Of a stretch of DNA of 64,000 nt, positions 19,631 through 27,794 are shown one piece after another. The stretch spans positions 124,001 through 188,000 of the forward strand of contig NZ_QJRF01000076.1 of NCBI RefSeq assembly GCF_013393345.1. Reading direction: 5' to 3'. The notes beneath the pieces were generated by a model. The model did no database searches and was not told where the DNA came from. It saw nothing but the letters and a program-made list of their open reading frames with translations. This DNA is from Pseudomonas taiwanensis. Its GTDB lineage: Bacteria > Pseudomonadota > Gammaproteobacteria > Pseudomonadales > Pseudomonadaceae. The position numbers and the translations under genes were made by a program. How positions within the stretch are numbered: the stretch's first letter is position 1; each line of letters opens with the position of its first letter.

Positions 19631-20213
19631 AGTCGCTCAGGTTTACCTCGCTGGCGATGCCGACCAGCCCGCGTTCGAGCAGGCCCTGGTGCGCTGGTGC
19701 CAGTCCCATCCCGGTGCCTTCGGCGGCCGCAATCTGTCGGGCTGCTGGGGCGCGGGGGACTTCAGCGTCGAGTCGCGCGGGAACGGTTTGGCCAGTCTTG
19801 AAGACTTGCCCGGCGTAGCGTGGGTGGATCGGCTCGGCCATAGGCGCATCGGCGGCGGCACCCGAGCACCAGGCCTGACCGGCGGTGTCCTGCGCACCTT
19901 GCTGCTCCGGGTGCGTACGGATGTCGCGGCTAGTCAGGTGGAGGCGCTGGAGCGCGAACTGCTGGCCATGCCCAACTACATGGCGGGCATCCGCAACTGG
20001 CAACTCGGCCGCGTCACCTCCGACAGCAGCTGGACCCACGTCTGGCAGCAGGAATTCGCCGAGGTGGGTGACCTGCATGGCGAATACCTGATGCACCCCT
20101 ACCACTGGGGCTGGGTCGACCGCTGGTTCGACCCGGCATTCCCCGAGTGGACGGTCGAGGCCATCTGCCATGCGTACTGCCCGCTGCCGGCGAGCATCCT
20201 CGCGGCGGACTGA
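19620..20213 (+). CDS. Dabb (stress-responsive A/B barrel) domain protein
   Basis: 197 residues. The N-terminal 85 residues are poorly recognised (VYLAGDADQPAFEQALVRW). The C-terminal half looks like a Dabb domain: LLLRVRTDVAASQVEALERE, then MAGIRNWQLGRV, WTHVWQQEFA and YLMHPYHWGWVDRWF. Such domains act as small dimeric barrels, some catalytic on polyketide or terpenoid-like substrates. The start has GGGGGAG eight bases upstream, within the preceding gene. Its job is unknown; the SDR and AraC across the promoter suggest a shared pathway. Confidence 0.75.
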   Translation: MPAEVAQVYLAGDADQPAFEQALVRWCQSHPGAFGGRNLSGCWGAGDFSVESRGNGLASLEDLPGVAWVDRLGHRRIGGGTRAPGLTGGVLRTLLLRVRTDVAASQVEALERELLAMPNYMAGIRNWQLGRVTSDSSWTHVWQQEFAEVGDLHGEYLMHPYHWGWVDRWFDPAFPEWTVEAICHAYCPLPASILAAD

Positions 20214-20374
20214 GCGAGCGCCGCGCAGCAGTCGCCACGGACGGCGATTATTCAACCCGGCGCGGCCTGCGCACGGCGGCGACCTGCAGCCACATGCCCA
20301 GCGGCGAGGCGCTGGGCCGGGTGGAAGTTCTATCGCGGGCTTTGACTGACCGGCGGCAAGACGGGACACAGCCA

Positions 20375-20403
20375 TAAAAAAGGCCACGCATTGCGTGGCC
20401 TTT
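20375..20403. terminator. Bidirectional terminator between the Dabb gene and motB
   Basis: A 10-bp perfect stem AAAGGCCACG/CGTGGCCTTT with loop CATTG, preceded by six A residues (20375-20380) that give a T tract on the minus strand. It ends motB and serves the converging Dabb gene. The 160 bases between the Dabb stop and this hairpin show nothing else I can name. Confidence 0.85.
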
Positions 20404-20419
20404 CAGTTTCTCGGATGGA

Positions 20420-21469
20420 TCACTGCCCTTTGGGCTCGTCCATCTTCAGCACGCCATCCTCGAAGATATTCAGCTTCTCCCGCAGTTCACGCGGCTGGGT
20501 GGGCACTGCCGGCTCGTTCGCTGGCGCTTCCGGCGCTACACCTCCGCTGGCGGGCGGTTCGGGCTGCACCGGCGGCTCTTCAGGCTTGGCTGCATCGCCC
20601 TGCTCGCCCTCGATGGCGCGCTGGGCCTTCTTGGTCAGGACGATGATGTCGATACGGCGGTTCACGGGGTTGAACGGGTCCTTGCGGTCGAACAACGCCG
20701 ACGACGCATAACCCACCACCCGCGCCACCTGCTCGTCCGGGTAACCACCGGCGATCAGGGTCCGGCGCGCAGCGTTGGCACGACCGGCGGAAAGCTCCCA
20801 GTTGCCGAACTCACCATCCCCCGCATAGGGCTTGGCGTCGGTATGCCCACTGATGCTGATCTTGTTCGGCACCGCCTTGATGGTCTCGGCGAGGATCAGC
20901 AGGATGTCTTCGAAGTACGGCTGCAGGCGCGCGCTGCCGAGGTCGAACATGGGCCGATTGGCCGCGTCCATGATCTGGATACGCAGACCGTCCTGGGTGA
21001 TCTCGAAGAGGATCTGGTCCTTGAACTTGCGCAGTTCGGGGTTCTCTTCGACTTTGTTCTGCAACTCCTGCAGCAACAATTCCAGGCGTTCCCGCTCGAT
21101 CTGGTCGGCCAGTGTTTCCACCTGACTGGCATCCACCGGCGCCTTTTCCGTGGAATCGATCGCCGAATCCTGGGAGTCGGGGGCGTCCTTCAACTCCGGA
21201 TTGAGCGTGCGGTCAGGTGCAGGCGTCGGCGTACCACCCAGGTCGATGACATAAGGACTGGCGCTTTCGGTGAAGCCAATGGGGTCCTTGAAGTAGCCGG
21301 AAATGGCCTTCTTCTGTTCCGGAGTGGCCGACGACATCAGCCACAGCACCAGGAAGAAGGCCATCATCGCGGTGGCGAAGTCGGCGAAGGCGATCTTCCA
21401 TGCGCCGCCGTGATGCCCGGCGGCGTAGCGCTTGACGCGCTTGACGATGATGGGCTGATTGTTCTCCAT
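20420..21469 (-). CDS. motB: Flagellar motor stator protein MotB
   Basis: 349 residues. The N-terminus is cytoplasmic, and a single membrane helix (about 27-47) carries the proton-binding Asp30 (AFADFATAMMAF). A plug and linker region follows, then an OmpA-like peptidoglycan-binding domain (ISGHTDAKPYAGDGEFGNWELS; NRRIDI). The C-terminal tail is Pro/Glu-rich. With MotA it forms the proton-driven stator unit. It begins 10 bases after the motA stop, and the hairpin at 20375-20403 closes the operon. Confidence 0.97.
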   Translation of the reverse strand: MENNQPIIVKRVKRYAAGHHGGAWKIAFADFATAMMAFFLVLWLMSSATPEQKKAISGYFKDPIGFTESASPYVIDLGGTPTPAPDRTLNPELKDAPDSQDSAIDSTEKAPVDASQVETLADQIERERLELLLQELQNKVEENPELRKFKDQILFEITQDGLRIQIMDAANRPMFDLGSARLQPYFEDILLILAETIKAVPNKISISGHTDAKPYAGDGEFGNWELSAGRANAARRTLIAGGYPDEQVARVVGYASSALFDRKDPFNPVNRRIDIIVLTKKAQRAIEGEQGDAAKPEEPPVQPEPPASGGVAPEAPANEPAVPTQPRELREKLNIFEDGVLKMDEPKGQ

Positions 21470-21479
21470 GACTCAGCCT

Positions 21480-22331
21480 TCAGCTGCCGCGTACGGCCTG
21501 CTCCAGCTCGCTGAAGCTCGGACGGTGGGCCGGGAACAGCGTCTTGCGGCCGAACTCCACTGCCAGAGACGGCGGCATGCCTGAAGCCGAGGCTACCAGG
21601 CAGGCCTTGATGGACTCGAACACGTTCAATTCCTCGCGAGCGTCATGCTCCAGCGACACTGCCAGCGGGCCGAAGAAGCCGTAAGCCGCGAGAATACCGA
21701 GGAAGGTACCCACCAGCGCCGCCCCCACGTGCTGGCCCAGCGCTGCCTGCTCGGCCTCGCCCAGCATGGCCATGGTGACCACGATGCCGAGTACCGCCGC
21801 GACGATACCGAAACCCGGCAGGCCGTCGGCGATGCGGTTGACCGCGTGGGCCGGGTGCTCCAGTTCTTCCTTCAGGCTGGCCAGCTCCATGTCGAACAGG
21901 CCTTCCAGTTCGTGGGGCGCCATGTTGCCGGAGGACATGATGCGCAAGTAGTCGCATATATAGGCAGTCATTCGCTCATCCTTGAGGATGCCGGGATACT
22001 TGCTGAAGATCGGACTGGCGGGAGCGTCTTCGATGTCGGCCTCGATGGCCATCATCCCTTCGCGACGGCTCTTGTTGAGGATTTCGTAGAGCAGCCGCAA
22101 CACTTCCAGGTAGAACCCGTGAGTGAAGCGGGAACCGAACATCTTCAGCGACTTCTTGAACACGATCATTGTCGTGCTGCCAGGGTTGGCCTGCAGGAAT
22201 GCACCCAGCGCAGCACCGCCGATGATCATCACCTCGAAGGGTTGGATCAGCGCGGCGATCTTGCCGTGGGACAGGATGTATCCGCCGAGCACGCTGGCGA
22301 ATACGACGATGATGCCGATGATTTTTGCCAT
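21480..22331 (-). CDS. motA: Flagellar motor stator protein MotA
   Basis: 283 residues with four membrane helices (about 4-21, 33-50, 170-190, 200-220). It has the conserved cytoplasmic charged loop between helices 2 and 3 (SRREGMMAIEADIEDAPASP) and the proline-containing PGFGIVAAVLGIVVTMA segment. It forms the ion channel with MotB and pushes on FliG. There is no clear Shine-Dalgarno before ATG 22331. A sigma-28-like promoter is visible upstream (22386-22413). Confidence 0.97.
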   Translation of the reverse strand: MAKIIGIIVVFASVLGGYILSHGKIAALIQPFEVMIIGGAALGAFLQANPGSTTMIVFKKSLKMFGSRFTHGFYLEVLRLLYEILNKSRREGMMAIEADIEDAPASPIFSKYPGILKDERMTAYICDYLRIMSSGNMAPHELEGLFDMELASLKEELEHPAHAVNRIADGLPGFGIVAAVLGIVVTMAMLGEAEQAALGQHVGAALVGTFLGILAAYGFFGPLAVSLEHDAREELNVFESIKACLVASASGMPPSLAVEFGRKTLFPAHRPSFSELEQAVRGS

Positions 22332-22385
22332 AGGAAGGGAGCTTGAAGAGTCAGTAGAAAGGGTTATGAAAAGAGCCCCTTCTAA

Positions 22386-22413
22386 TTATCGGAAGATATG
22401 CGCCAGACTATAG
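22386..22413 (-). promoter_or_regulatory. Candidate FliA (sigma-28) promoter for motAB
   Basis: On the minus strand, TATA is followed 15 bases later by TCCGATAA, close to the sigma-28 pattern TAAA-N15-GCCGATAA. It would start transcription about 45 bases before motA. Confidence 0.4.
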
Positions 22414-22448
22414 CCTGTTCAGGCGAAAAGCCAGATTGGCGGCCCCCT

Positions 22449-23972
22449 ATGTCAACCGCAAAGCCCATGCCACGCAGCCTCGAAGGCTGGATCAAGCACC
22501 TCGATGGGGTTCGCCTGCCCGTTCCCGCCGCCGCCCACGAAAGTGTCCGCCGTGCCTTGGGCGACAACCGCCGCTCCCTGCGCGAGATCGCCGATCTCAC
22601 CCAGGACAGCCCCGCCCTCGCCCTCAGCCTGCTGCGCGAGGCCAACGCCAGCGCCAATATGCTGAGCAGCCCCGCGGAAAGTCTGGAAGTCGCCCTGAGC
22701 CGACTCGGCCTGAAACGCGCGGAAGTGCTGCTCAATCGCCTGCCCGCTGTGCCCGAAGAAGAAATTCCCCACGGCCTGCGGCAACTGCAATTGATCAGCC
22801 AGCACGCCGCCCAGCAGGCCAACGGTCTGTTCGCCGCCCGCCTGGCCCGCCTCTGGCAGGAAATCCATTGGTGCAGCCTGCTGTTCCTTTCTCCCCTGTG
22901 GCCGTTGCTGGCCAGCCACCCGGAACTCCTCGATACCTGGGAGAAACGCGTGCTGGGCGAAGGCGAGCCGGCCCGCAAGGTCGAACGCGAGTTGCTCGGC
23001 GTGCCGCTGCTGCGCCTCTGCCAAGCGCTGGCCACGCACTGGAAGCTGCCTGACTGGATCATCCAGGGCTATCGCCTGCTGAACGAGGACCGCCGCCTAC
23101 TGGTGCAGGCCTTGCACATCGCCCGCGACAATGAACATCCGCTGCACCAGCAGCAGCAACTGGACAGCAACCCAACCCTGGCTCGCTGGCTGACCCAGCC
23201 GGGCAATACCGTTCTGCTGGCCAACGGCCTGGCGATGTCCGCCCATGTCGGCTGGGGCGACGGGCACAGCCTGCGCTGGCAGCGTCTCACCGGCTTGTTC
23301 ATGAAGGTGCCGCTCGCCGAACTGCAACAGCAGGTCCACCAACATGCAGCGCAGAGTGGGCGCCTGCATGGCCGCAGCGACCTCTGGCACCCCGCCGAAG
23401 CCCTGCTCTGGCCCTGGAACCAGCATCGCCTCAAACGCGAACCGGCCACCGCACCGCCGCCTAACAGCGCCGAACTGGAAGACTGGCGCCGGTTCTGCGG
23501 TGAACTGCTCCGCGACCCCAGCCCCTTCACCAACGTCGTGCAGCTCGCCGCATGCGCGCGGGACGCCCTGCAAAGCGGGGGCATGCGCCGTGTCCTGCTG
23601 TTGCTGGCTGACCGCAATCACAACCGCTTGCTCGCCCAGAACCAGGCGGGGTTGCCGAAAGAAGCCAACGGCCTGCAACTGGACCCCAGCCAGAGCCAGC
23701 TGCTGCGGCGCTTGCTGGCGCAACCCGGTCAGCTGCGCCTGGGGCCTGACAACATGGCGCAATTCTCCGCGCTGTTACCCGGCCAGCTGAAAAGCCTGTT
23801 CCCGGGCCATCACATCCTGCTCCGCTCCATTGCCGTGAATGGCCGGGTGGTCATGCTGGTGGTGGCCGACCAGGACGGGGCCCCCTTTGCCGAACTCAGC
23901 CTGCGCGCCTTCGCCAAGACCGCGCAGTGCATTGAGCGCGCCCTCTCCAGCTTCGCCAGCCGCGGTCGCTAG
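22449..23972 (+). CDS. HDOD domain protein
   Basis: 507 residues from ATG 22449 (MSTAKPMPRSLEGWIKHLDG); an ATG at 22398 is in frame but has its purine box too close. The first about 270 residues resemble an HDOD fold (LREIADLTQDSPALALSLLREANAS; LGLKRAEVLLNRLP), a relative of HD phosphohydrolases that lacks the catalytic HD pair. The C-terminal about 200 residues look GAF-like (RVLLLLADRNHNRLLAQNQAG). HDOD proteins in Pseudomonas are linked to signalling and stress. It is divergent from motAB and may share its regulatory region. Confidence 0.8.
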   Translation: MSTAKPMPRSLEGWIKHLDGVRLPVPAAAHESVRRALGDNRRSLREIADLTQDSPALALSLLREANASANMLSSPAESLEVALSRLGLKRAEVLLNRLPAVPEEEIPHGLRQLQLISQHAAQQANGLFAARLARLWQEIHWCSLLFLSPLWPLLASHPELLDTWEKRVLGEGEPARKVERELLGVPLLRLCQALATHWKLPDWIIQGYRLLNEDRRLLVQALHIARDNEHPLHQQQQLDSNPTLARWLTQPGNTVLLANGLAMSAHVGWGDGHSLRWQRLTGLFMKVPLAELQQQVHQHAAQSGRLHGRSDLWHPAEALLWPWNQHRLKREPATAPPPNSAELEDWRRFCGELLRDPSPFTNVVQLAACARDALQSGGMRRVLLLLADRNHNRLLAQNQAGLPKEANGLQLDPSQSQLLRRLLAQPGQLRLGPDNMAQFSALLPGQLKSLFPGHHILLRSIAVNGRVVMLVVADQDGAPFAELSLRAFAKTAQCIERALSSFASRGR

Positions 23973-24017
23973 GCTTTCCTATACAATCTGCCACTTTGCC
24001 CATTACTGGAGGCTTCC

Positions 24018-24833
24018 ATGTCCGCCTTCTCCAACCTGCCGCTGGTGATCGAACCGGCCGAGCTGGCGCCCCTGCTTGGTGCCAACGAGCTGATCCTGGT
24101 CGACCTCACCAGTGCCGCCCGTTACGCGGCGGGCCATGTTCCGGGCGCTCGATTCGTCGATCCTAAGCGCACCCAGCTCGGCCAGCCGCCGGCACCGGGC
24201 CTGCTGCCCGCCAAGGCCGACCTCGAAGCACTGTTCGGCGAACTGGGTCATCGCGCCGATGCCACCTATGTGGTCTACGACGATGAAGGTGGCGGCTGGG
24301 CCGGCCGCTTCATCTGGCTGCTCGATGTCATCGGCCATCAGCGTTACCACTACCTGGACGGCGGCCTGCACGCCTGGCTGGCCGAAGGCCGGGAAACCAG
24401 CGATGTCGTTCCGGCTGCGGTCGGCGCCCCGATTCCCTTGACCTTGCATGACGAGCCCACCGCCACTCGCGAGTACATCCAGAGCCGCCTCGGCGCCGCC
24501 GACCTGGCCATCTGGGACGCCCGCGGCCCCGGCGAATACAACGGCACCAAGGTGCTGGCCGCCAAGGGCGGGCATATCCCCGGCGCGGTCAACTTCGAGT
24601 GGACCGCTGGCATGGACCCGGCACGCGCCATGCGAATTCGCAGCGATATGGCCGAGATCCTCCAGTCCCTGGGCATTACCCCGGACAAGGAAATCGTCAC
24701 CCATTGCCAGACGCACCACCGCTCGGGCTTCACCTACCTGGTCGCCAAGGCCCTGGGCTACCCGCGCGTGAAAGGCTACGCCGGCTCGTGGTCCGAGTGG
24801 GGCAACCATCCGGACACCCCGGTCGAGCTCTGA
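24018..24833 (+). CDS. rhdA: Thiosulfate sulfurtransferase RhdA-type rhodanese
   Basis: 271 residues with two rhodanese domains (about 1-135 and 155-271). The active loop CQTHHRSG starts at Cys230, the same residue number and the same unusual loop as the Azotobacter vinelandii RhdA rhodanese. The first domain is inactive, without a Cys at that site. The enzyme carries persulfide sulfur from donors such as thiosulfate. It lies 22 bases upstream of psd on the same strand and is probably co-transcribed. Confidence 0.92.
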   Translation: MSAFSNLPLVIEPAELAPLLGANELILVDLTSAARYAAGHVPGARFVDPKRTQLGQPPAPGLLPAKADLEALFGELGHRADATYVVYDDEGGGWAGRFIWLLDVIGHQRYHYLDGGLHAWLAEGRETSDVVPAAVGAPIPLTLHDEPTATREYIQSRLGAADLAIWDARGPGEYNGTKVLAAKGGHIPGAVNFEWTAGMDPARAMRIRSDMAEILQSLGITPDKEIVTHCQTHHRSGFTYLVAKALGYPRVKGYAGSWSEWGNHPDTPVEL

Positions 24834-24855
24834 AGCTCCCCATCAAGGAAAACCA

Positions 24856-25719
24856 ATGAAAGAACGCCTCTTCATCATCAGCCAGTACCTGCTGCCGCAT
24901 AACCTGATTTCGCGCCTGGCCGGCTGCATCGCCGAGTGCCGCGTGCCCTGGTTCAAGAATGCCTTCACCGCCTGGTTCGCCAAGCGCTACCAGGTGAACA
25001 TGGGCGAAGCGCTGGTCGAGGACCTCACCGCCTACCAGCACTTCAACGATTTCTTCACCCGTGCGCTGAAGCCTGGTGCCCGCCCGCTGGACGAAACCCC
25101 CGGCGCCATCCTCTGCCCGGCCGACGGCGCCATCAGCCAGATCGGCCCGATCGAGCACGGCCGCTGCTTCCAGGCCAAGGGGCACAGCTTCAGCGTGCTC
25201 GAACTGCTGGGCGGCGACGCTGATCGCTCTGCGCCCTTCATGGGCGGCGAGTTCGCCACGGTGTACCTGTCGCCCAAGGACTACCACCGCGTGCATGCGC
25301 CCTTGGGTGGAACCCTGCGGGAAATGGTCTACGTGCCTGGCCGTCTGTTCTCGGTGAACCAGAGCACCGCCGAAAACGTGCCCGAACTGTTCGCCCGCAA
25401 CGAGCGTGTCGTGTGCATCTTCGACACCGAACGCGGCCCGATGGCCGTGGTGCTGGTGGGGGCGATGATCGTCGCTTCGATCGAAACCACCTGGGCCGGC
25501 CTGGTCACCCCGCCCAAGCGCGAACTGAAAACCTTCAGCTACGACGAAAACGCGCGCGCACCCATCACGCTGGAGAAGGGTGATGAGATCGGCCGCTTCA
25601 AGCTGGGCTCCACCGCCATCGTCCTGTTCGGGCCGGATCAGGTGAATTGGGCCGAAAGTGCCTGGCCCGGTAGCCCGGTACGCATGGGCCAACTGCTGGC
25701 CACGCCGAAGAGTGCCTGA
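24856..25719 (+). CDS. psd: Phosphatidylserine decarboxylase proenzyme
   Basis: 287 residues. The LGST self-cleavage motif is at residues 250-253, with Ser252 becoming the pyruvoyl group of the alpha chain. Other family segments are PADGAISQIG and YLSPKDYHRVHAP with the conserved His. The membrane-associated enzyme converts phosphatidylserine to phosphatidylethanolamine. It follows rhdA closely, and a hairpin lies 10 bases after its stop. Confidence 0.97.
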   Translation: MKERLFIISQYLLPHNLISRLAGCIAECRVPWFKNAFTAWFAKRYQVNMGEALVEDLTAYQHFNDFFTRALKPGARPLDETPGAILCPADGAISQIGPIEHGRCFQAKGHSFSVLELLGGDADRSAPFMGGEFATVYLSPKDYHRVHAPLGGTLREMVYVPGRLFSVNQSTAENVPELFARNERVVCIFDTERGPMAVVLVGAMIVASIETTWAGLVTPPKRELKTFSYDENARAPITLEKGDEIGRFKLGSTAIVLFGPDQVNWAESAWPGSPVRMGQLLATPKSA

Positions 25720-25728
25720 CCTGGCGCT

Positions 25729-25762
25729 GATCCCGGTCGAACCGCTGGGTTCGATCGGGGTC
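25729..25762. terminator. Long hairpin after psd, terminator-like without T tract
   Basis: A 15-base arm GATCCCGGTCGAACC pairs with GGTTCGATCGGGGTC at 13 of 15 positions across a four-base loop. No T run follows, so it may be a Rho-assisted end or another RNA structure. Confidence 0.45.
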
Positions 25763-25908
25763 GGATCAGGAATGCGGCACAGGTCCACCGGAATCTGCCA
25801 ACGCCTCTACAGCCCGGCCATGGATAGGCTGCGACCGGCTAAAGATGCTGATAGAGTGCTGAGATTCAACCTTTTCCCCCGTATGAGAATTCGGAGAAAC
25901 TGATCCGA

Positions 25909-27735
25909 ATGGAGCACCAGAGCCCTCACCTGCTGTTGCGCGTACCAGCGCCTAGCAAACAGAGCCTGTCCTTCTGCGATGCCACCCCTCGTGAGCTGAA
26001 ACGCTGGATCTCCCACCTGCCCAAGGCCAATCTCGGCGAGACAGCTCGCCAGCTTTATCAGGCACTGGTGGAACTCAACCAATTCGTCACTCCGACCGAA
26101 AACCGCCTGCAACTGCTGGAACTGATGCGGCCTGAGGTGCACTTCGTCTGCCAGCACCTGGAACGCCACTTCCTCGGCCAGTCGATCGTCCTGGATGAAC
26201 GTCCGCGCAAAGTCGCCAACCTCTGCCAGGCCCTGCAGAACCATCTGGCGATCGGTTACAAACTGATCATCGTGCAGGAATCGCCTCGCCCGACCCGCGA
26301 CCGCGAGCGCGCCCAGTTCCTCGCCATCGCCCTGCAGCGCGCAGTGCACAGCCTGAACGGCCCCCTCATTCGCTCCAGCCAGCTTTATTGCCCAGTTCCC
26401 GAAGGCCTCTGGCTGGAACTGCACCAGCTCTACCAACTGGCCCAAAGCCGTCAGCTCCACCGCGTGACCGTGCGCGACCCGCTCGCCCGCCATACCGCTG
26501 GGCTGAGCGTCGAGCAGACCTACCTGGTCGCCCTGCTGCTGGGTTGCGCCCGCTGCAACCAGATGCGCCAGAACGGTATCGCGCGTCTCGCGGAAATTCT
26601 CGAACCCTGGAGCGCACTGGTACGACTGCAGACGGCGGAACTGCCTTCCAGCCTCTTCGCCGTGGCGCCGCAGCTCGACGGCCCGCCCCGCTACAAGTCG
26701 TTGTTCCAGGAAGTCGAACCGCGCACCTTGCTCGGCCTCGATCCGCTGCCGCTGGTGGATGCCATCAAGGAATACCTGCTGCTGCCGGCCGAGCAGCGCA
26801 ACCAATCGCGCCTGCCGATGGCCGAGGGCCTGACCCTCGACCTCCTGCAGCATGTGAGTTCGGCCTGGGGCGACATTTCCGAGCGCACCTTCCAGCGCAA
26901 TCCCGGCCAGGGCAGCCTGACCCTGTGCATCGGCATGAGTGCGCTGCACTTCTTCCTCGCTGGCAGCCGCCCCTTCAGCGAAGTGCTCAAGCTGCAGGAA
27001 GAGATTGGCCAGGCAGTGTTCGATATGGCTACCAAACAAACCGCCAAAGATATCTGGGCCAACGCTTTCGACGCCCAGCCCACGCAAGGTTGGCAGCCGG
27101 GCATGCCGCTGGAAGAAATCGAGTACTCCAGGCCTGCGACTGAGAGCGGTGCCCCGCCGCCCCAGAGCAGTAGCGCACCGGAAAGCTATCCGACATTCAA
27201 TGTCGCCGTGGTCAACCACAGCCCGGGCGGCTACTGCCTGAGCTGGCCGAAGGAAGTTCCCAGCCAGTTGCAGGCCGGCGAACTGCTCGGTGTGCAGGAC
27301 GCACCCGGCCAGGGCTGGAGCATCGCCGCCGTACGCTGGATTCGCCAGGTACGCGGTGGTGGCACGCAGATGGGCATCGAACTGGTGGCACCCCAGGCGC
27401 AATCCTGTGGCGTGCTACTGCTGCGCAAGGGCGAGCAGAACAGTCACTACCTGCGAGCCCTGCTGCTCCCGGCCATCGGCGCCATTTCCCGCCCCGCCAC
27501 CCTGATCACTCCGCGACTACCCTTCCAGGAAGGCAACAAGGTGCAGATCAATCTGCATGGCGACGAGCACCGTGCCGTCCTGACCCGGCGCCTCACCAGT
27601 ACGGGCAGTTTCAACCAATTCGAGTACCGGACTTTCGAGCAGCCGACACCTCCACAGGGGAAGCCGGCCACCGGTTCGGGAACCCAGCCACAGGGTGGCG
27701 AGGAAGATTTTGACTCACTATGGAAGTCACTGTAG
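25909..27735 (+). CDS. fimW: FimW-like protein with PilZ-like C-terminal domain, next to fimX
   Basis: 608 residues. The large N-terminal helical region (about 1-400) is not recognised by motif. A Ser/Pro-rich linker precedes a beta-rich segment (about 425-510) with VVNHSPGGYCL, matching the (D/N)xSxxG half of the PilZ c-di-GMP motif; the RxxxR half is not evident. From memory this is the position of P. aeruginosa PA4958 (FimW), a c-di-GMP effector that moves to the poles on surface contact and promotes type IV pilus assembly. It lies 59 bases before fimX. The name rests on synteny. Confidence 0.75.
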   Translation: MEHQSPHLLLRVPAPSKQSLSFCDATPRELKRWISHLPKANLGETARQLYQALVELNQFVTPTENRLQLLELMRPEVHFVCQHLERHFLGQSIVLDERPRKVANLCQALQNHLAIGYKLIIVQESPRPTRDRERAQFLAIALQRAVHSLNGPLIRSSQLYCPVPEGLWLELHQLYQLAQSRQLHRVTVRDPLARHTAGLSVEQTYLVALLLGCARCNQMRQNGIARLAEILEPWSALVRLQTAELPSSLFAVAPQLDGPPRYKSLFQEVEPRTLLGLDPLPLVDAIKEYLLLPAEQRNQSRLPMAEGLTLDLLQHVSSAWGDISERTFQRNPGQGSLTLCIGMSALHFFLAGSRPFSEVLKLQEEIGQAVFDMATKQTAKDIWANAFDAQPTQGWQPGMPLEEIEYSRPATESGAPPPQSSSAPESYPTFNVAVVNHSPGGYCLSWPKEVPSQLQAGELLGVQDAPGQGWSIAAVRWIRQVRGGGTQMGIELVAPQAQSCGVLLLRKGEQNSHYLRALLLPAIGAISRPATLITPRLPFQEGNKVQINLHGDEHRAVLTRRLTSTGSFNQFEYRTFEQPTPPQGKPATGSGTQPQGGEEDFDSLWKSL

Positions 27736-27794
27736 ATTCCGGATTCACCACCATTCGTCGCCTATTCGCGCTCGTTCGGCGCTAAGCACAGGCC

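Noticed and set aside
25748-25775. tRNA T-loop-like GGTTCGATC after psd
   Set aside because: No acceptor, D or anticodon arms can be built around it; it is one arm of a hairpin.
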